Assembly: GCA_024405255.1 (NCBI GenBank)
Contig: JAKSOY010000006.1
Span: 1-54,766 of the forward strand
Source: Kiritimatiellia bacterium
GTDB lineage: Bacteria; Verrucomicrobiota; Kiritimatiellia; RFP12; UBA1067
Direction of reading: 5' to 3'
Length of the DNA: 54,766 nt
Position numbers and translations under genes: made by a program. The notes beneath the pieces were generated by a model, which ran no database searches, was not told the DNA's origin, and saw only the letters and a list, made by a program, of their open reading frames with translations. This document shows, piece by piece, positions 35,296 to 44,551 of this stretch. Numbering within the stretch: position 1 is the stretch's first letter; every line of letters starts with the position of its first letter.

Positions 35296-38200
35296 CAACG
35301 GAAGAAGATTGTGAGCGACGTGCGCATCACGTAGAGACCCGTGTCATTGATGAAGAACCGACGGTTGCCCTTGAGCGCCTTGCTGTTCGACTTGAACGTC
35401 ACCGTCGAATCCGGCCTCTCGGTCCAGGCGATGACCTGCGCAAGTCCGTCGACAAACTCGAATTCGCGTTCGCCGAGATCGATGTTGATCCTCGCGTTCT
35501 CGGCGAATGTCACCGTGTCGAGACCCGTGCAGTTCGCGTCACCGGCCGGGAAGGCCGCTTTCACATTCCACACGCCCGTCTTATCTGTGAGGTTCAGCGT
35601 CGAACCATCCTGCAGCGTACAGCCGTAGAACTTCTCAGAAACAGGCGTGAACGTGCCATAGACCGCCAGCTCGGCCGCGCCTCGATTGTAGTTGCCCGTA
35701 TAACGTGCAACATAGTTGGAAACGCTCAACACGGCACCGATGTTTAAGGCGCAATTGACGTCGAATGTCACCGTATGCGCGTCAAACGGACTTCCGCTGA
35801 CCGTCGTTGCGAATCCGCCATAGAGGAATTTGAACGTTCCGTTCTGCGCGCCGCCCCGCAGGAAGAAATCCTTTCCACTGCCGATTTTTACATTCAGTTC
35901 ATAACCGCCGAGGTTGAAATTCGAACCGTTGATCTCTGTACTCGCCGCCGCTTCGAAGGTCGAACCTTCCGCCGTCACGGTTATGTTGTTCATTGCCCCC
36001 CAGTCATTATGAAAAACCATGTCCTTGGAATTTTTCAACGTGCCGCCTGCGAGTTCCACCGGCATTCGGTTCGAATCGTAGATGCCATTGATGTCGTATG
36101 TTGTTCCGGGCCAGATGATAACCGGTTTAGAATTGTAGGCACCCAGTGGATTCTTGCCGTTGGCTTGTCCCATCGCATAAGTCGACGAGCCAGAGGCCCC
36201 CGGGTTATTTATCAGAATCATACCTCCCCTAATTTCATTGCCGCCAGTGTAGGCCAAATTGATCTTGGCCGGCGTGAACGTGCCTTCCCCTTCCTTCACA
36301 AGCCGCAGGTTACCCACCAGCGTCACCTTGTTGTTCGAAAAGGTCGACCCCGCATCTTGGCAGAGATGGAGTTCGCCCGGCGCCTCGGCGTTCGTCGAGG
36401 TGTCCGTCACCGTGCAGGTCGATGTCGGGTTGCCGTTAGACGGACGCACAAAAAGTTTGTGGCCGTTGAGGTCTAAAACGGCGTTCGCGTTCTGGTAGTT
36501 GAAGAAACCGGCGAGTCCGCGCCAGTCGACGTCCTGCGTGAAGACGACCGAATTGAAGAGAACCTTCTGCCACGGCAGGGACGCCCCCAATGGCACGGAA
36601 AATCCAACGGGACCCTGCAGCGTCACGACGGCCGCGCCACCCGGCACACCGCCCACCACGTCGATGTTGAACATGTTTTTGCACTGCGTCCAGTTCGCCG
36701 GATTCGAAAGATTGTTGTCGCCGGCGGCACCCGTCCAGGTCGCTTTGAGGACGATACGCGAATCGATGCTAGGATTGTAGAAGAGGCCCATTTCGTTCGG
36801 CACGAGCGTATACTCGGCCGGCACGTTGTCGCCGCGGAGCGAGAAGTTAATATTCTCGGGAAGGACCTCCCAGGCGAGCAGCTTCTCGCCCGAACTCAAC
36901 GTACGCGATCCGACGTCGATGACGATATTCGTCGTGTTGGCGGCATAGGAGACAGATCCGATGAGGCTCACCAGCGGCATCGGCGTTTCCGCCGTACGCG
37001 CCGACACGTCGAACACCGCCCCTTCGTGCATCACCACGGGCGGGAACTGATTGACCGGTGCGTTGAACGAACCATAGACATGGATGCTATTTGCACCTCC
37101 GGAATACACACCCGTATAACGCGAGACGAAATTCGAGACATTGAGATTGCCGTTCCGCCAAATGGTGGCCTCGATATCGACATTTGCCGTCGTGGCCCGC
37201 ATATCGTTGCCATTGATGTCAAGCACACCAATGCCCGTAATCCGCAGGTTGCCGTTGGTGTAAACCGTCGTACGGGTATACATGTGAACTTCCAAAGAAT
37301 TGCTCCCATCGTTTTCCGGCATGCGCACGGTCAACGTATGACCATTGAGATTGGTAGGTTTGGAATCACTTCGGAAAACCGTCGACACCGGCATGTCCAC
37401 GAAGGAATCAGCTTCCAGCACGATATTCCCCAAACCGCCCCATTCATACTGGGCCTGCTTCTTGGTATTCGTCAAGATACCGCCGTTCAGGATGATCGGC
37501 ACATTCGCCATGTCGTAGACACCGTAAATGTCGATCGTCCCGTTTGATTCGACACGCAACGGCGTTCCGTTGACGCCAAGCGCGTGCGGAACCGTTTTAT
37601 TGGCGTAGGTCGCATCGTCGGCCGTAGAGGGATTGTACAACTTGATCATGCCGGCGACGATCTGGGTGAGATTCGTATAACCTTGCGGCACATAGCGCGG
37701 CACGTATGTGCCTTCGCCCATCTTGATGAGCTGCAACGAACCATCAAGCTTGATGGCGCTGTTTTCAAAGACCGCTCCCGCCGGTACGTCGACGATGAAC
37801 TTGCCGTCCGTCCCCGAGGAATCCTTCACCGTGAACGAATACGGCGTCGACCCGTCCAAACCCGTGAGTTGGAAAGTATGGCCTGCCAGCTCGATGACCT
37901 TTCCCGCTAAGAGCGGATCGAACGCGCTCAAGCCGCGCCAGTCGCAGTCCCGTGAAAGCGCAATCGTTCCCTCCGTGAGAAACACATTTTTGTAGGAGGC
38001 AATTTTGGCCACGGCGTCACGCGTGGCAAGATCGAAGTTGATCATGCCGAAGTAGACGGTCGTATCCGCCGTGGGTACGGCGCTGACGATTTCACCGGTA
38101 ATGCAGACGCAGGTCCAGTTCGCCGGATCGTCGAAATCATTGTTTCGTCCGGCACCCGTCCAAGTCGCCCGCGAAATCATGTTGCCCTGCGGAATGTCGT

Positions 38201-39704
38201 AGTAGATGCCATCCGTTTTGATTCGCGCCGATTCTGTCGATTGGATGTTCGTGCCGACGATGCGAACGTTGAGGTCTTCAAGCTCGTTCACGGTGGCGAC
38301 AACCTTCTCGCCGTTCGCGAGTTTGCGGTCGCCGACGTCGATGGTCACTGTACCACGCGGAAATTTGATGGCACCGAAAACACCCACTTGATCCCAGGCT
38401 TCCGTCTTCGTCGAGAGATCGAGCGTGGAATTGGGCAAAAGCGCGCAGGGAATGAACGACCGCGTCAGCGGCTTGAAACGACCTGTCACCTGCATCGTAA
38501 CATTTGCCGACGCCGAGAAATTGGTGCCGTCATAGCGCGCGATGTAGTCCTGCACAGTCAGCGGCTGCTCGAGCACAGTCGCCGTTCCGATGTCGAAGTT
38601 CACCGTCGGCGCAACCATCGCCGAATTGTAGCTATGGAACACGCCGTCGCCGCGGATGATGATCGTACCGTTCTCGCCTGAACCATTCCGGCAAAGCCAA
38701 TCCTGTCCAGCCGCAATCGTCACAGTCAGCGTATGGCCGTTCAGATAGAAGTAGCCGCCTTGCTGTGCTGTACGCGAGATGTCGAAATATGAATCCGCCT
38801 CAAAGATAAGGTCGCCAAAAGCCGCATATTGCGGATCCCGAGGTTTACGCGTATTCTTGATCGTGCCGCCGTTCATGTAGGTCTGATAGCACGCAATGTC
38901 GTAGACACCCTTGTAGTCGAATGTTGCACCCGCGTCGATGCGAATGAACGGCTTGACATTTCGATAGTCACCGAATACCGGACGCCGACTCGACTTCTGC
39001 GCGTAGTAGTCCTCGTTCTTTGTGCCCTCATTGTCGTTACCCAATTCGATCAAACCTTCATGGAGGGTTGTACCACCCGTATAGGTGTAGTGACGGAAAC
39101 CTGTCGAACCGATGGCATAGCTTGGTTTATACGTGCCCGGTCCATCCTTCACCAGTTCCATTGTACCTGAGAACCAGAATGTGTTGCTACTGTCCCAACC
39201 ACCCGAGTTAGTAAAATAATCCCCTTCGGCGACCTCGATGTGGAAACGACCGCCTTCGCCCTGCGGGGAGTCGTCCGTTACGTTGATGCGTTTGTTGGTA
39301 CTGCCGTTTGGCACTTTCACGAAAAGCTCGTATCCCTTGAGATTGATTGTCGTATTGGCGAGCACATACCCGCCGAAGATGCTTCCGAGTCCGCGCCAGT
39401 CGCAGTCGGCCTTGAGCGTGACCGTGCCGCTTATGCCGATCGACTTCCACAGAATCGACGATCCCACCGGACAGTTGAAATCGGTTTCGCCCGTGATGGA
39501 CACGATCGTCTCGTTCGAATTGGGTACGGCGTTGGCGATGACGTCGCCGACGCCATCGTAACATTCCCAGTTTCGCGGATCCGAGATATTCGTGCGGTCG
39601 CCCGCACCGGTCCACTTCGCCGTGGCGACCTCGCCAAACAGCGCACCTGCAAACAAGGCGCCGACAACGAGTACCGTTCGTTTTAGACATTCAATCGTTT
39701 TCAT
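35295..39704 (-). CDS. Giant surface protein with three ~480-residue autotransporter-type beta-strand blocks
   Basis: 1469 residues from the ATG at 39704, with signal peptide MKTIECLKRTVLVVGALFAGALF. Three homologous blocks each open with a Trp-Thr-Gly-Ala motif: KWTGAGDRTNISDPRNW, TWTGAGRNNDFDDPANW and TWTGAAGDNNLSNPANW. Their starts lie near 39610, 38160 and 36740. Within each block, elements such as LNGHTLTV, GTFDYKGVYD-like and MNGGTIKNTRK-like recur, typical of passenger beta-helices (PATR-like). No C-terminal barrel, LPXTG or PEP-CTERM tail is seen; it ends SLTIFFR. Probably a secreted or surface adhesin or scaffold, cotranscribed with cotH from a strong promoter at 39876-39905. Confidence 0.8.
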   Translation of the reverse strand: MKTIECLKRTVLVVGALFAGALFGEVATAKWTGAGDRTNISDPRNWECYDGVGDVIANAVPNSNETIVSITGETDFNCPVGSSILWKSIGISGTVTLKADCDWRGLGSIFGGYVLANTTINLKGYELFVKVPNGSTNKRINVTDDSPQGEGGRFHIEVAEGDYFTNSGGWDSSNTFWFSGTMELVKDGPGTYKPSYAIGSTGFRHYTYTGGTTLHEGLIELGNDNEGTKNEDYYAQKSSRRPVFGDYRNVKPFIRIDAGATFDYKGVYDIACYQTYMNGGTIKNTRKPRDPQYAAFGDLIFEADSYFDISRTAQQGGYFYLNGHTLTVTIAAGQDWLCRNGSGENGTIIIRGDGVFHSYNSAMVAPTVNFDIGTATVLEQPLTVQDYIARYDGTNFSASANVTMQVTGRFKPLTRSFIPCALLPNSTLDLSTKTEAWDQVGVFGAIKFPRGTVTIDVGDRKLANGEKVVATVNELEDLNVRIVGTNIQSTESARIKTDGIYYDIPQGNMISRATWTGAGRNNDFDDPANWTCVCITGEIVSAVPTADTTVYFGMINFDLATRDAVAKIASYKNVFLTEGTIALSRDCDWRGLSAFDPLLAGKVIELAGHTFQLTGLDGSTPYSFTVKDSSGTDGKFIVDVPAGAVFENSAIKLDGSLQLIKMGEGTYVPRYVPQGYTNLTQIVAGMIKLYNPSTADDATYANKTVPHALGVNGTPLRVESNGTIDIYGVYDMANVPIILNGGILTNTKKQAQYEWGGLGNIVLEADSFVDMPVSTVFRSDSKPTNLNGHTLTVRMPENDGSNSLEVHMYTRTTVYTNGNLRITGIGVLDINGNDMRATTANVDIEATIWRNGNLNVSNFVSRYTGVYSGGANSIHVYGSFNAPVNQFPPVVMHEGAVFDVSARTAETPMPLVSLIGSVSYAANTTNIVIDVGSRTLSSGEKLLAWEVLPENINFSLRGDNVPAEYTLVPNEMGLFYNPSIDSRIVLKATWTGAAGDNNLSNPANWTQCKNMFNIDVVGGVPGGAAVVTLQGPVGFSVPLGASLPWQKVLFNSVVFTQDVDWRGLAGFFNYQNANAVLDLNGHKLFVRPSNGNPTSTCTVTDTSTNAEAPGELHLCQDAGSTFSNNKVTLVGNLRLVKEGEGTFTPAKINLAYTGGNEIRGGMILINNPGASGSSTYAMGQANGKNPLGAYNSKPVIIWPGTTYDINGIYDSNRMPVELAGGTLKNSKDMVFHNDWGAMNNITVTAEGSTFEAAASTEINGSNFNLGGYELNVKIGSGKDFFLRGGAQNGTFKFLYGGFATTVSGSPFDAHTVTFDVNCALNIGAVLSVSNYVARYTGNYNRGAAELAVYGTFTPVSEKFYGCTLQDGSTLNLTDKTGVWNVKAAFPAGDANCTGLDTVTFAENARINIDLGEREFEFVDGLAQVIAWTERPDSTVTFKSNSKALKGNRRFFINDTGLYVMRTSLTIFFR

Positions 39705-39760
39705 TTTCAACCAACCTCTCTTCAACTTACGATTTTAAATGAAAAACACCCGAATACCAT

Positions 39761-39795
39761 CCTCCCAATCGCTCACTGTGTTCGCGAACGGGAGG
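39761..39795 (-). promoter_or_regulatory. Hairpin in the leader of the giant surface protein operon
   Basis: TCCTCCC / GGGAGGA stem (7 bp, beginning one base before 39761) with an inner CGC/GCG pair, inside the about 165-base leader. It could affect leader stability or translation; no known riboswitch is recognised. Confidence 0.4.
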
Positions 39796-39875
39796 AACGT
39801 TTAGTGTTGCAACCGGCGGTGATTCCCTGCAATCTACTGGATTGTGAAAACACATCCACCAAGTACCACGATGAC

Positions 39876-39905
39876 AGTATACCTTATTTTCCGACAGATT
39901 GTCAA
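39876..39905 (-). promoter_or_regulatory. Sigma-70-type promoter of the surface protein-cotH operon
   Basis: Minus strand: TTGACA (39905-39900), 18 bases, then TATACT (39881-39876). Predicted leader about 165 bases to the ATG at 39704. Confidence 0.7.
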
Positions 39906-39993
39906 CCTCATTCCGCCGAAGGTGCCGGTCGGCGTGAAATCTTGACCGAAGGCCTCAACGAGGGACATTGCACTGCGCCATTCGCGCACACAA

Positions 39994-40965
39994 TCAGTTT
40001 GACGGAACGACGATCCAGCCATCGGCGTCAAATGCCAATGGACGCATGAAAAGTTTAGCCATGCCGTTCCGATCCTTCCGATATGCATGTGCGACGAACC
40101 AGCACTTACCATCGAATTCGTATGCGCTTGGGTGTCCGATGCCGTAGTGCTTTTCATCGGGACCATACAACAAGGTTCCACCACCGGATGCCATTTCCTT
40201 TCCCGACTTGTCGACATAGGGGCCCGTGATCTTGCTTGCACGCCCATACACGGTCTTGTAGTTGGAATCCTTACCGCGGCAACAGAAGTCAAAGCTCACA
40301 AACAGATAATAATAATCCTGGTGGTGGAAAATGAACGGCGCCTCCACCGCATTCATCCCTCGCTCCGACCGGCGCGCGATCGTCGTCGGCTGGGTCTTCG
40401 GCGTACGAAAATCATCCTTCGACAATTCCACGAGCTGGATGCCGTCCCAGAAAGAACCGAAAACCAGATATGGGCACCCCGAGTCGTCCACAATAAGGTT
40501 GGGGTCGATGGCGTTCCAGTTGGTGCGTCGGGAGTGTGAAGCGACCACTGAACCGCGGTCGACCCATTTGAAATAGGGCGAATGCGGATCCAGCGTCTTG
40601 TTGACCGCGAGACCGATGGCGCTGGTGTTCTTGCCGAACGTGGAGCAGGAATAATAGAGATGCCACCATCCGTTGTGGAAACTGATGTCCGGGGCCCACG
40701 CAATTCCGCGATAACCGGGAACGGCGTTAGTCGTCCAGGCGGGAGCACCGTCGAATACCGTATGCTCGGGCCTCCAGGTCACGCGGTCCGCGCTTGACAG
40801 CACGAAAATGTTCTTCCCCGTGAAGAAACAGTAATATCGGCCATCTTCGCCCTTCGCCATCACCGGGTCGTGCACCGAGGGATCCTTTATCTCCCACGCG
40901 CCGACCACCAGCCCCGACCCTGCCAGCATCATGAACAACATTGATCTCATCGCTATCTTTTTCAT
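39994..40965 (-). CDS. GH43-family arabinan endo-1,5-alpha-L-arabinosidase-like enzyme, secreted
   Basis: 323 residues with signal peptide MKKIAMRSMLFMMLAGSGLVVGA. Five-bladed propeller signatures are the catalytic base in VHDPVM, the pKa-modulating Asp in AIDPNL and the acid in VEAPF. GIAWAPDISFHNGWWHLYYS is typical of the arabinanase branch. Likely hydrolyses arabinan backbones or side chains. A TATAAT box at 40991-40996 gives a short leader with a GAGG site. Together with GH127 this supports arabinose-polymer use. Confidence 0.88.
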   Translation of the reverse strand: MKKIAMRSMLFMMLAGSGLVVGAWEIKDPSVHDPVMAKGEDGRYYCFFTGKNIFVLSSADRVTWRPEHTVFDGAPAWTTNAVPGYRGIAWAPDISFHNGWWHLYYSCSTFGKNTSAIGLAVNKTLDPHSPYFKWVDRGSVVASHSRRTNWNAIDPNLIVDDSGCPYLVFGSFWDGIQLVELSKDDFRTPKTQPTTIARRSERGMNAVEAPFIFHHQDYYYLFVSFDFCCRGKDSNYKTVYGRASKITGPYVDKSGKEMASGGGTLLYGPDEKHYGIGHPSAYEFDGKCWFVAHAYRKDRNGMAKLFMRPLAFDADGWIVVPSN

Positions 40966-40990
40966 TTATCCATTCCTCACTCTTGCGACT

Positions 40991-40996
40991 ATTATA
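40991..40996 (-). promoter_or_regulatory. -10 box of the GH43 gene
   Basis: TGG-TATAAT on the minus strand, 25 bases before the ATG at 40965. It lies directly after the terminator hairpin of the thioredoxin-like gene, so terminator and promoter are back to back. Confidence 0.55.
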
Positions 40997-41002
40997 CCAT
41001 AA

Positions 41003-41035
41003 AACGGGGTCCGTCGTTTCCCGACGGACCCCGTT
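41003..41035 (-). terminator. Intrinsic terminator of the thioredoxin-like gene
   Basis: Perfect 14-bp stem AACGGGGTCCGTCG / CGACGGACCCCGTT with a 5-base loop, followed on the minus strand by TTTT. Confidence 0.85.
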
Positions 41036-41043
41036 GGTCAATC

Positions 41044-41063
41044 ACCGGCGACGAGTCGCCGGT
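41044..41063 (-). terminator. Second stem-loop downstream of the thioredoxin-like gene
   Basis: ACCGGCGA / TCGCCGGT, 8-bp stem with a 4-base loop, located just before the main terminator. It may stabilise the 3' end. Confidence 0.5.
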
Positions 41064-41080
41064 CATCGATTTCCACTCGC

Positions 41081-41848
41081 TCACTTGTCTTTGTTGGCTT
41101 CCTTGGCCTTCGCCGCGCGACGGGCGAGGTCACGCTCGATCATGCCGATGAAGCGCTTGATCTGGGCGATCTTCGCCGCACGCTGCATCTCGCCGAGTTC
41201 GGCATCGGCCGGATCGATCTTGATCTCTTCGAGTTCCTTCACAAGACCTTCGAACGCAACCTTGGCGTTCTTGAAATCATCGACCGACGGCTGGTTCTGC
41301 TGCAGGGGCTTGAGCGCAGTGCCCAACTTTTCAGTCGTGGCAGCGAAATACTTCTTGTCGATTTCCGCCGTCTTTTTATTCAGACCTTCTTCGCCAAACT
41401 TCTTGAACAGCTTGAGGTACTGCGCATAGGCTTTGGCACCACCCGCACGGTAGCCGGTCTTTCCGAGCTGCTTGCCTTCGCCGTCGAGAATGAGCGCCGT
41501 CGGAAAGCCGCGAACCTCGAACTTCTTGATGAGCTTCGGATTGTTCTCCTTGGCCTTTTCAGAAAGAACGCTCTTGTCGCGCGGGCTGTCGATGAAAACA
41601 AAGAGGTAATCGTCCTTCAGTGCACCGACGAAATCAAACGTCTTGTCGGAGAACACTTCGCCCTCGAGACGCTTGCACCAGATGCACCAGTCGCTACCGG
41701 AGAAGCACGCATAGACGTATTTACCCGAGGTCTTGGCTTCCGCAATGGCGGCGTCCAGGTCTTCCGTGAAGCCCTTGGGCGTAGAAGTCGCGGCCGCTAC
41801 GATCGTAAACGCGCAGGCAGCGAGAGTCAGGATGGATTTGATTTTCAT
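41081..41848 (-). CDS. Exported thioredoxin-fold protein (CxxC)
   Basis: 255 residues with signal peptide MKIKSILTLAACAFTIVAAA. A thioredoxin_7-type domain (about 25-145) has active site DWCIWCK and the cis-Pro region GFPTALI. The C-terminal third is Lys/Glu-rich helices (KKYFAATTEKLGTALKPL, AAKIAQIKRFIGMIERDL). Probably a periplasmic disulfide reductase or chaperone. AAGGAA precedes the ATG. Tandem hairpins follow the stop. Confidence 0.85.
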   Translation of the reverse strand: MKIKSILTLAACAFTIVAAATSTPKGFTEDLDAAIAEAKTSGKYVYACFSGSDWCIWCKRLEGEVFSDKTFDFVGALKDDYLFVFIDSPRDKSVLSEKAKENNPKLIKKFEVRGFPTALILDGEGKQLGKTGYRAGGAKAYAQYLKLFKKFGEEGLNKKTAEIDKKYFAATTEKLGTALKPLQQNQPSVDDFKNAKVAFEGLVKELEEIKIDPADAELGEMQRAAKIAQIKRFIGMIERDLARRAAKAKEANKDK

Positions 41849-41889
41849 TGTCTTATTCCTTTTTTTGGTTTTTCAAGCTCGAATTTTAA

Positions 41890-42333
41890 TCAAGCAAGCA
41901 GTTCGACACTTACGGGTCCGTCGTTGAGAAGTTCGACCTTCATGTCAGCACCGAAACGACCCGTGCCCACACGTTCGGTCCCGAGCTTTTCACGTAACTT
42001 CGCAACGACACGTTCATAAAGCGGATTCGCCAACTCCGGACGCGCCGCATTTGAAAATCCCGGTCGGCGCCCGTGCGCCGTATCCGCATAAAGCGTAAAT
42101 TGCGAAACGACGATGACCGATCCCTTCACGTCCTCAAGAGAGAGATTCATCAAGCCTTTGTCGTCTGTGAACAACCGCAACACCGGAATGCGTTCGGCGA
42201 TTTTGTCCGCTGCCGCTTCGGTATCGGTATGCGTGACTCCCAGTAGAACGAGATAGCCCTTTTCAATTTTTGCAACACACTCGCCGTCGATTGTCACGGA
42301 CGCATGAGAGACACGCTGAAGCCAGGCTTTCAT
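41890..42333 (-). CDS. dtd: D-aminoacyl-tRNA deacylase
   Basis: 147 residues, full length for the family. It hydrolyses D-amino acids mischarged on tRNA. Family motifs: MKAWLQRVSHASVTIDG, SQFTLYAD and the C-terminal NDGPVS (usual NxGPVT). GAGAGGAAAC lies before the ATG. It starts 18 bases after the XRE/zinc-ribbon gene, so the two are likely cotranscribed. Confidence 0.95.
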   Translation of the reverse strand: MKAWLQRVSHASVTIDGECVAKIEKGYLVLLGVTHTDTEAAADKIAERIPVLRLFTDDKGLMNLSLEDVKGSVIVVSQFTLYADTAHGRRPGFSNAARPELANPLYERVVAKLREKLGTERVGTGRFGADMKVELLNDGPVSVELLA

Positions 42334-42351
42334 TTCTCGTTTCCTCTCAAA

Positions 42352-42942
42352 TCAGGTGAGCGATCGAAGCTGAATGATTTCCTCGCGCCGCAGCCGCGCG
42401 TAGGTAACGGGATCCACCCCTTCCGGCAGAACAGGCGTCACGTAGGCACTTCCGCACACCGCGCAACAGGCACCGTCGTTCAAAGGCGCCCCACAGACCG
42501 GACACCGCATCTCCAGGAGTTCACCGCATTGCGTACAACGTACACCCCCGTGCGGCGAGGCGATTCCACGTGACGGACGGAAGAAGAGACGTCCTTCGAC
42601 GACATAAGGAACATTCGACGGACAATGGCAGTTCGGACAATACCCCTGTACGACAAACGGAACCGCAACCGAAGGCGCCACGACCGAAGAAGGAACTCCC
42701 GTCGAAGTCGCCTCTTCTTTCTTCTGCTCCTCCTGCTTCAACAACGCGGCAAGATCAAGTCCCAGAACCTCCGCCATCTTGTTGACAGCTTCGTCCGAAA
42801 GCTTCGTACTCATGCCACCTTCGAACATCGACACGGCAGACTGTTGACAACCAACAGCCCGCGCAAGGGCTGATTGATTCAGTCCTTTCGCCTTGCGGGC
42901 CTCTTTAAAGAGGTTGCAGATATCTGTCGAAAGATTCAACAT
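42352..42942 (-). CDS. XRE-type HTH regulator with double zinc-ribbon C-terminus
   Basis: 196 residues. The N-terminal Cro/C1 helix-turn-helix (about 9-65) includes ARKAKGLNQSALARAVGCQQ and SAVSMFEGGM. A Lys/Glu/Ala linker follows, then four CxxC pairs: CPNC, CTQC, CPVC and CAVC, likely two zinc ribbons. The combination is unusual. It lies directly downstream of the densest DnaA-box cluster (43019-43124), so DnaA may influence its transcription, or it may act on the origin region (inference only). Confidence 0.75.
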   Translation of the reverse strand: MLNLSTDICNLFKEARKAKGLNQSALARAVGCQQSAVSMFEGGMSTKLSDEAVNKMAEVLGLDLAALLKQEEQKKEEATSTGVPSSVVAPSVAVPFVVQGYCPNCHCPSNVPYVVEGRLFFRPSRGIASPHGGVRCTQCGELLEMRCPVCGAPLNDGACCAVCGSAYVTPVLPEGVDPVTYARLRREEIIQLRSLT

Positions 42943-43192
42943 GATTTAGACTTGTCAGATTTCCTTTGGAGGAACGCGAAATAGTATGGACTTTTTCTGC
43001 GAAAAACACAAGGGGGCTTTATCAACAGTTATCAACAGATTTATCACAAGTGAGGTTATAAACAGGTTATAATAACTTTGTTAATAACTGAATTATCAAC
43101 AATGATGTGATAAGTAGTTGATAACTCCTTGATCTTTCATTAATCTCATTGTACCGTGAAATGATAGGCACGTTCTTCGAACGCGCCCATTT
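42943..43192. other. Candidate oriC / DnaA-box cluster (between rlmL-like and XRE genes)
   Basis: This 250-bp gene-free, AT-rich stretch holds perfect TTATCAACA boxes at 43019-43027, 43029-43037 and 43093-43101. Near-matches are TTATCACAA at 43041, TTATAAACA at 43056 and AGTTGATAA (reverse) at 43116. The first two are 10 bp apart, on one helix face. The intervening TTATAATAACTTTGTTAATA could unwind. It is the densest box cluster in the window. Other candidate sites are the dnaA-dnaN gap and the region upstream of dnaA. Confidence 0.55.
43165..43188 (-). repeat. Degenerate REP-like repeat
   Basis: A weakened copy of the GGTAGGGCGCGTTC family (TAGGCACGTTCTTCGAACG, then CGCCC). It lies just past the stop of the rlmL-like gene and may end its transcript. 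Confidence 0.5.
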
Positions 43193-44446
43193 TTACGAAT
43201 TCTCACCCTTCAGTTCACAATTTGGATAGATGAAAAGGCGGCAGTCGATTGGTCCATTATAGAACGGAATACGCGTAACGTAGTACAATTGAACCATTTT
43301 GGCCAAATCGGGATTACCCGTGATCAACCCGCCTACATAGCCTTTGCACTTTTCGTTCAAAAACGTTCCAATGCGTTCATAGATCGGCGCCAGTTCTTCC
43401 GGATCGCCCAAACGGATGCCGTATTCGGGGTTGAAGAACACGCAGCCACGATACTTGGCCGTCGTCTCAAAATTCTCCGGAATGGGCGTGTCGCCGAAAT
43501 CGCACGAACTGAACTGGATGTAGTTGTGAACACCCGCCGCATGCGCATTCATCTGCGCGTTGGCCACAGCCTCCGGCGAAATGTCGGTTGCGATGATCGG
43601 CGGCAGATTCGTTGTATTTTCCTGTTCAGCCGCCTCCAGAACCATTTCCTTCCAGATCTGCTCCGGCGTGGCGCCAAAACGCTGACGCGGCGCGACACGG
43701 GGTGCCTTCTCGTTCGGGATGATCTGTTGATAACCCTTGAGGGACATAAACGCAAAATGCGAACGAAGGGACCCTGGTGCGCGTCCTATGGCGGCAAGGG
43801 CCGCCTCGATGGCCGGCGTTCCAGAACCGCACATCGGCGAAATAAAGGGCGTTTTACGGTCCCACTTCATCGCATCGATACAAGCGGCCGCCAATGTTTC
43901 CTGCATCGGCGCAGATCCTGGAATCTTACGATAGCCACGCTTGGAAAGCGGCGTGCCGCTCGTATCAAGATAGATGATGACGCGCTGATCCTCCCAATGC
44001 AGGAAGACAGCGGCGCCACGGTCATTGTCCGCTCCTGAATCAGGGCGGCGATTGCATTTCAGACGCATGCGGTCCACAATGGCGTCCTTTGTCACCAAGG
44101 ACGGCAAACGCGTATCGCGCACGGAATTATTGTGGACGACGGACGACACGGACACATAGCCATCCGGATCCAGAAGATTTTCCCAATCGATGGAGGCGAC
44201 CTGGTCATAGAGCTCCCGCACGTGACGGCATCTGACGCGCAGCAAAGGCACAAGCACGCGATGCGCAGTACGCAAACGGAGGTTCAACTTGAAAACATCT
44301 CGCATGTTGCCTTCAACGACAACAACATTGTCCTGAATGTCAATCGGACGATAACCGAGTTCGGTGACTTCCTTCTCAACCCAGGGGGACAGGCATTTCG
44401 CACAAGACAAAATAATTGGATACTTTTTATCTGTCCAGATCTTCAT
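43193..44446 (-). CDS. RlmL/RlmK-N-type THUMP-domain 23S rRNA methyltransferase
   Basis: 417 residues. The N-terminal ferredoxin-like/THUMP region (about 10-165) has CLSPWVEKEVTELGY and VIIYLDTSGTPLSKRGYR. The SAM-dependent Rossmann domain has PMCGSGTPAIEAAL (SAM loop), IIATDISPEAV, and the catalytic NPEYGIR (NPPYG class). This matches the family that makes m2G in 23S rRNA (E. coli RlmL N-half, YpsC-type). A reverse TTATCAACA DnaA box lies inside the gene at 43725-43733. It is downstream of dnaN on the same strand. Confidence 0.88.
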   Translation of the reverse strand: MKIWTDKKYPIILSCAKCLSPWVEKEVTELGYRPIDIQDNVVVVEGNMRDVFKLNLRLRTAHRVLVPLLRVRCRHVRELYDQVASIDWENLLDPDGYVSVSSVVHNNSVRDTRLPSLVTKDAIVDRMRLKCNRRPDSGADNDRGAAVFLHWEDQRVIIYLDTSGTPLSKRGYRKIPGSAPMQETLAAACIDAMKWDRKTPFISPMCGSGTPAIEAALAAIGRAPGSLRSHFAFMSLKGYQQIIPNEKAPRVAPRQRFGATPEQIWKEMVLEAAEQENTTNLPPIIATDISPEAVANAQMNAHAAGVHNYIQFSSCDFGDTPIPENFETTAKYRGCVFFNPEYGIRLGDPEELAPIYERIGTFLNEKCKGYVGGLITGNPDLAKMVQLYYVTRIPFYNGPIDCRLFIYPNCELKGENS

Positions 44447-44551
44447 CTCTCTTCTCCTTCACAGCGGCCACCCTTTGAGTCCGCTGATACATTACAAAAG
44501 GAAGAGCTGAATGTTCTCAGCTCTTCACTTGTTCTTTCTTTCACTCAAAAC

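Noticed and set aside
39834..40292. 152-residue minus-strand frame overlapping the end of GH43
   Set aside because: It overlaps a GH43 gene with complete catalytic motifs in another frame, and has no ribosome site or protein-like composition.
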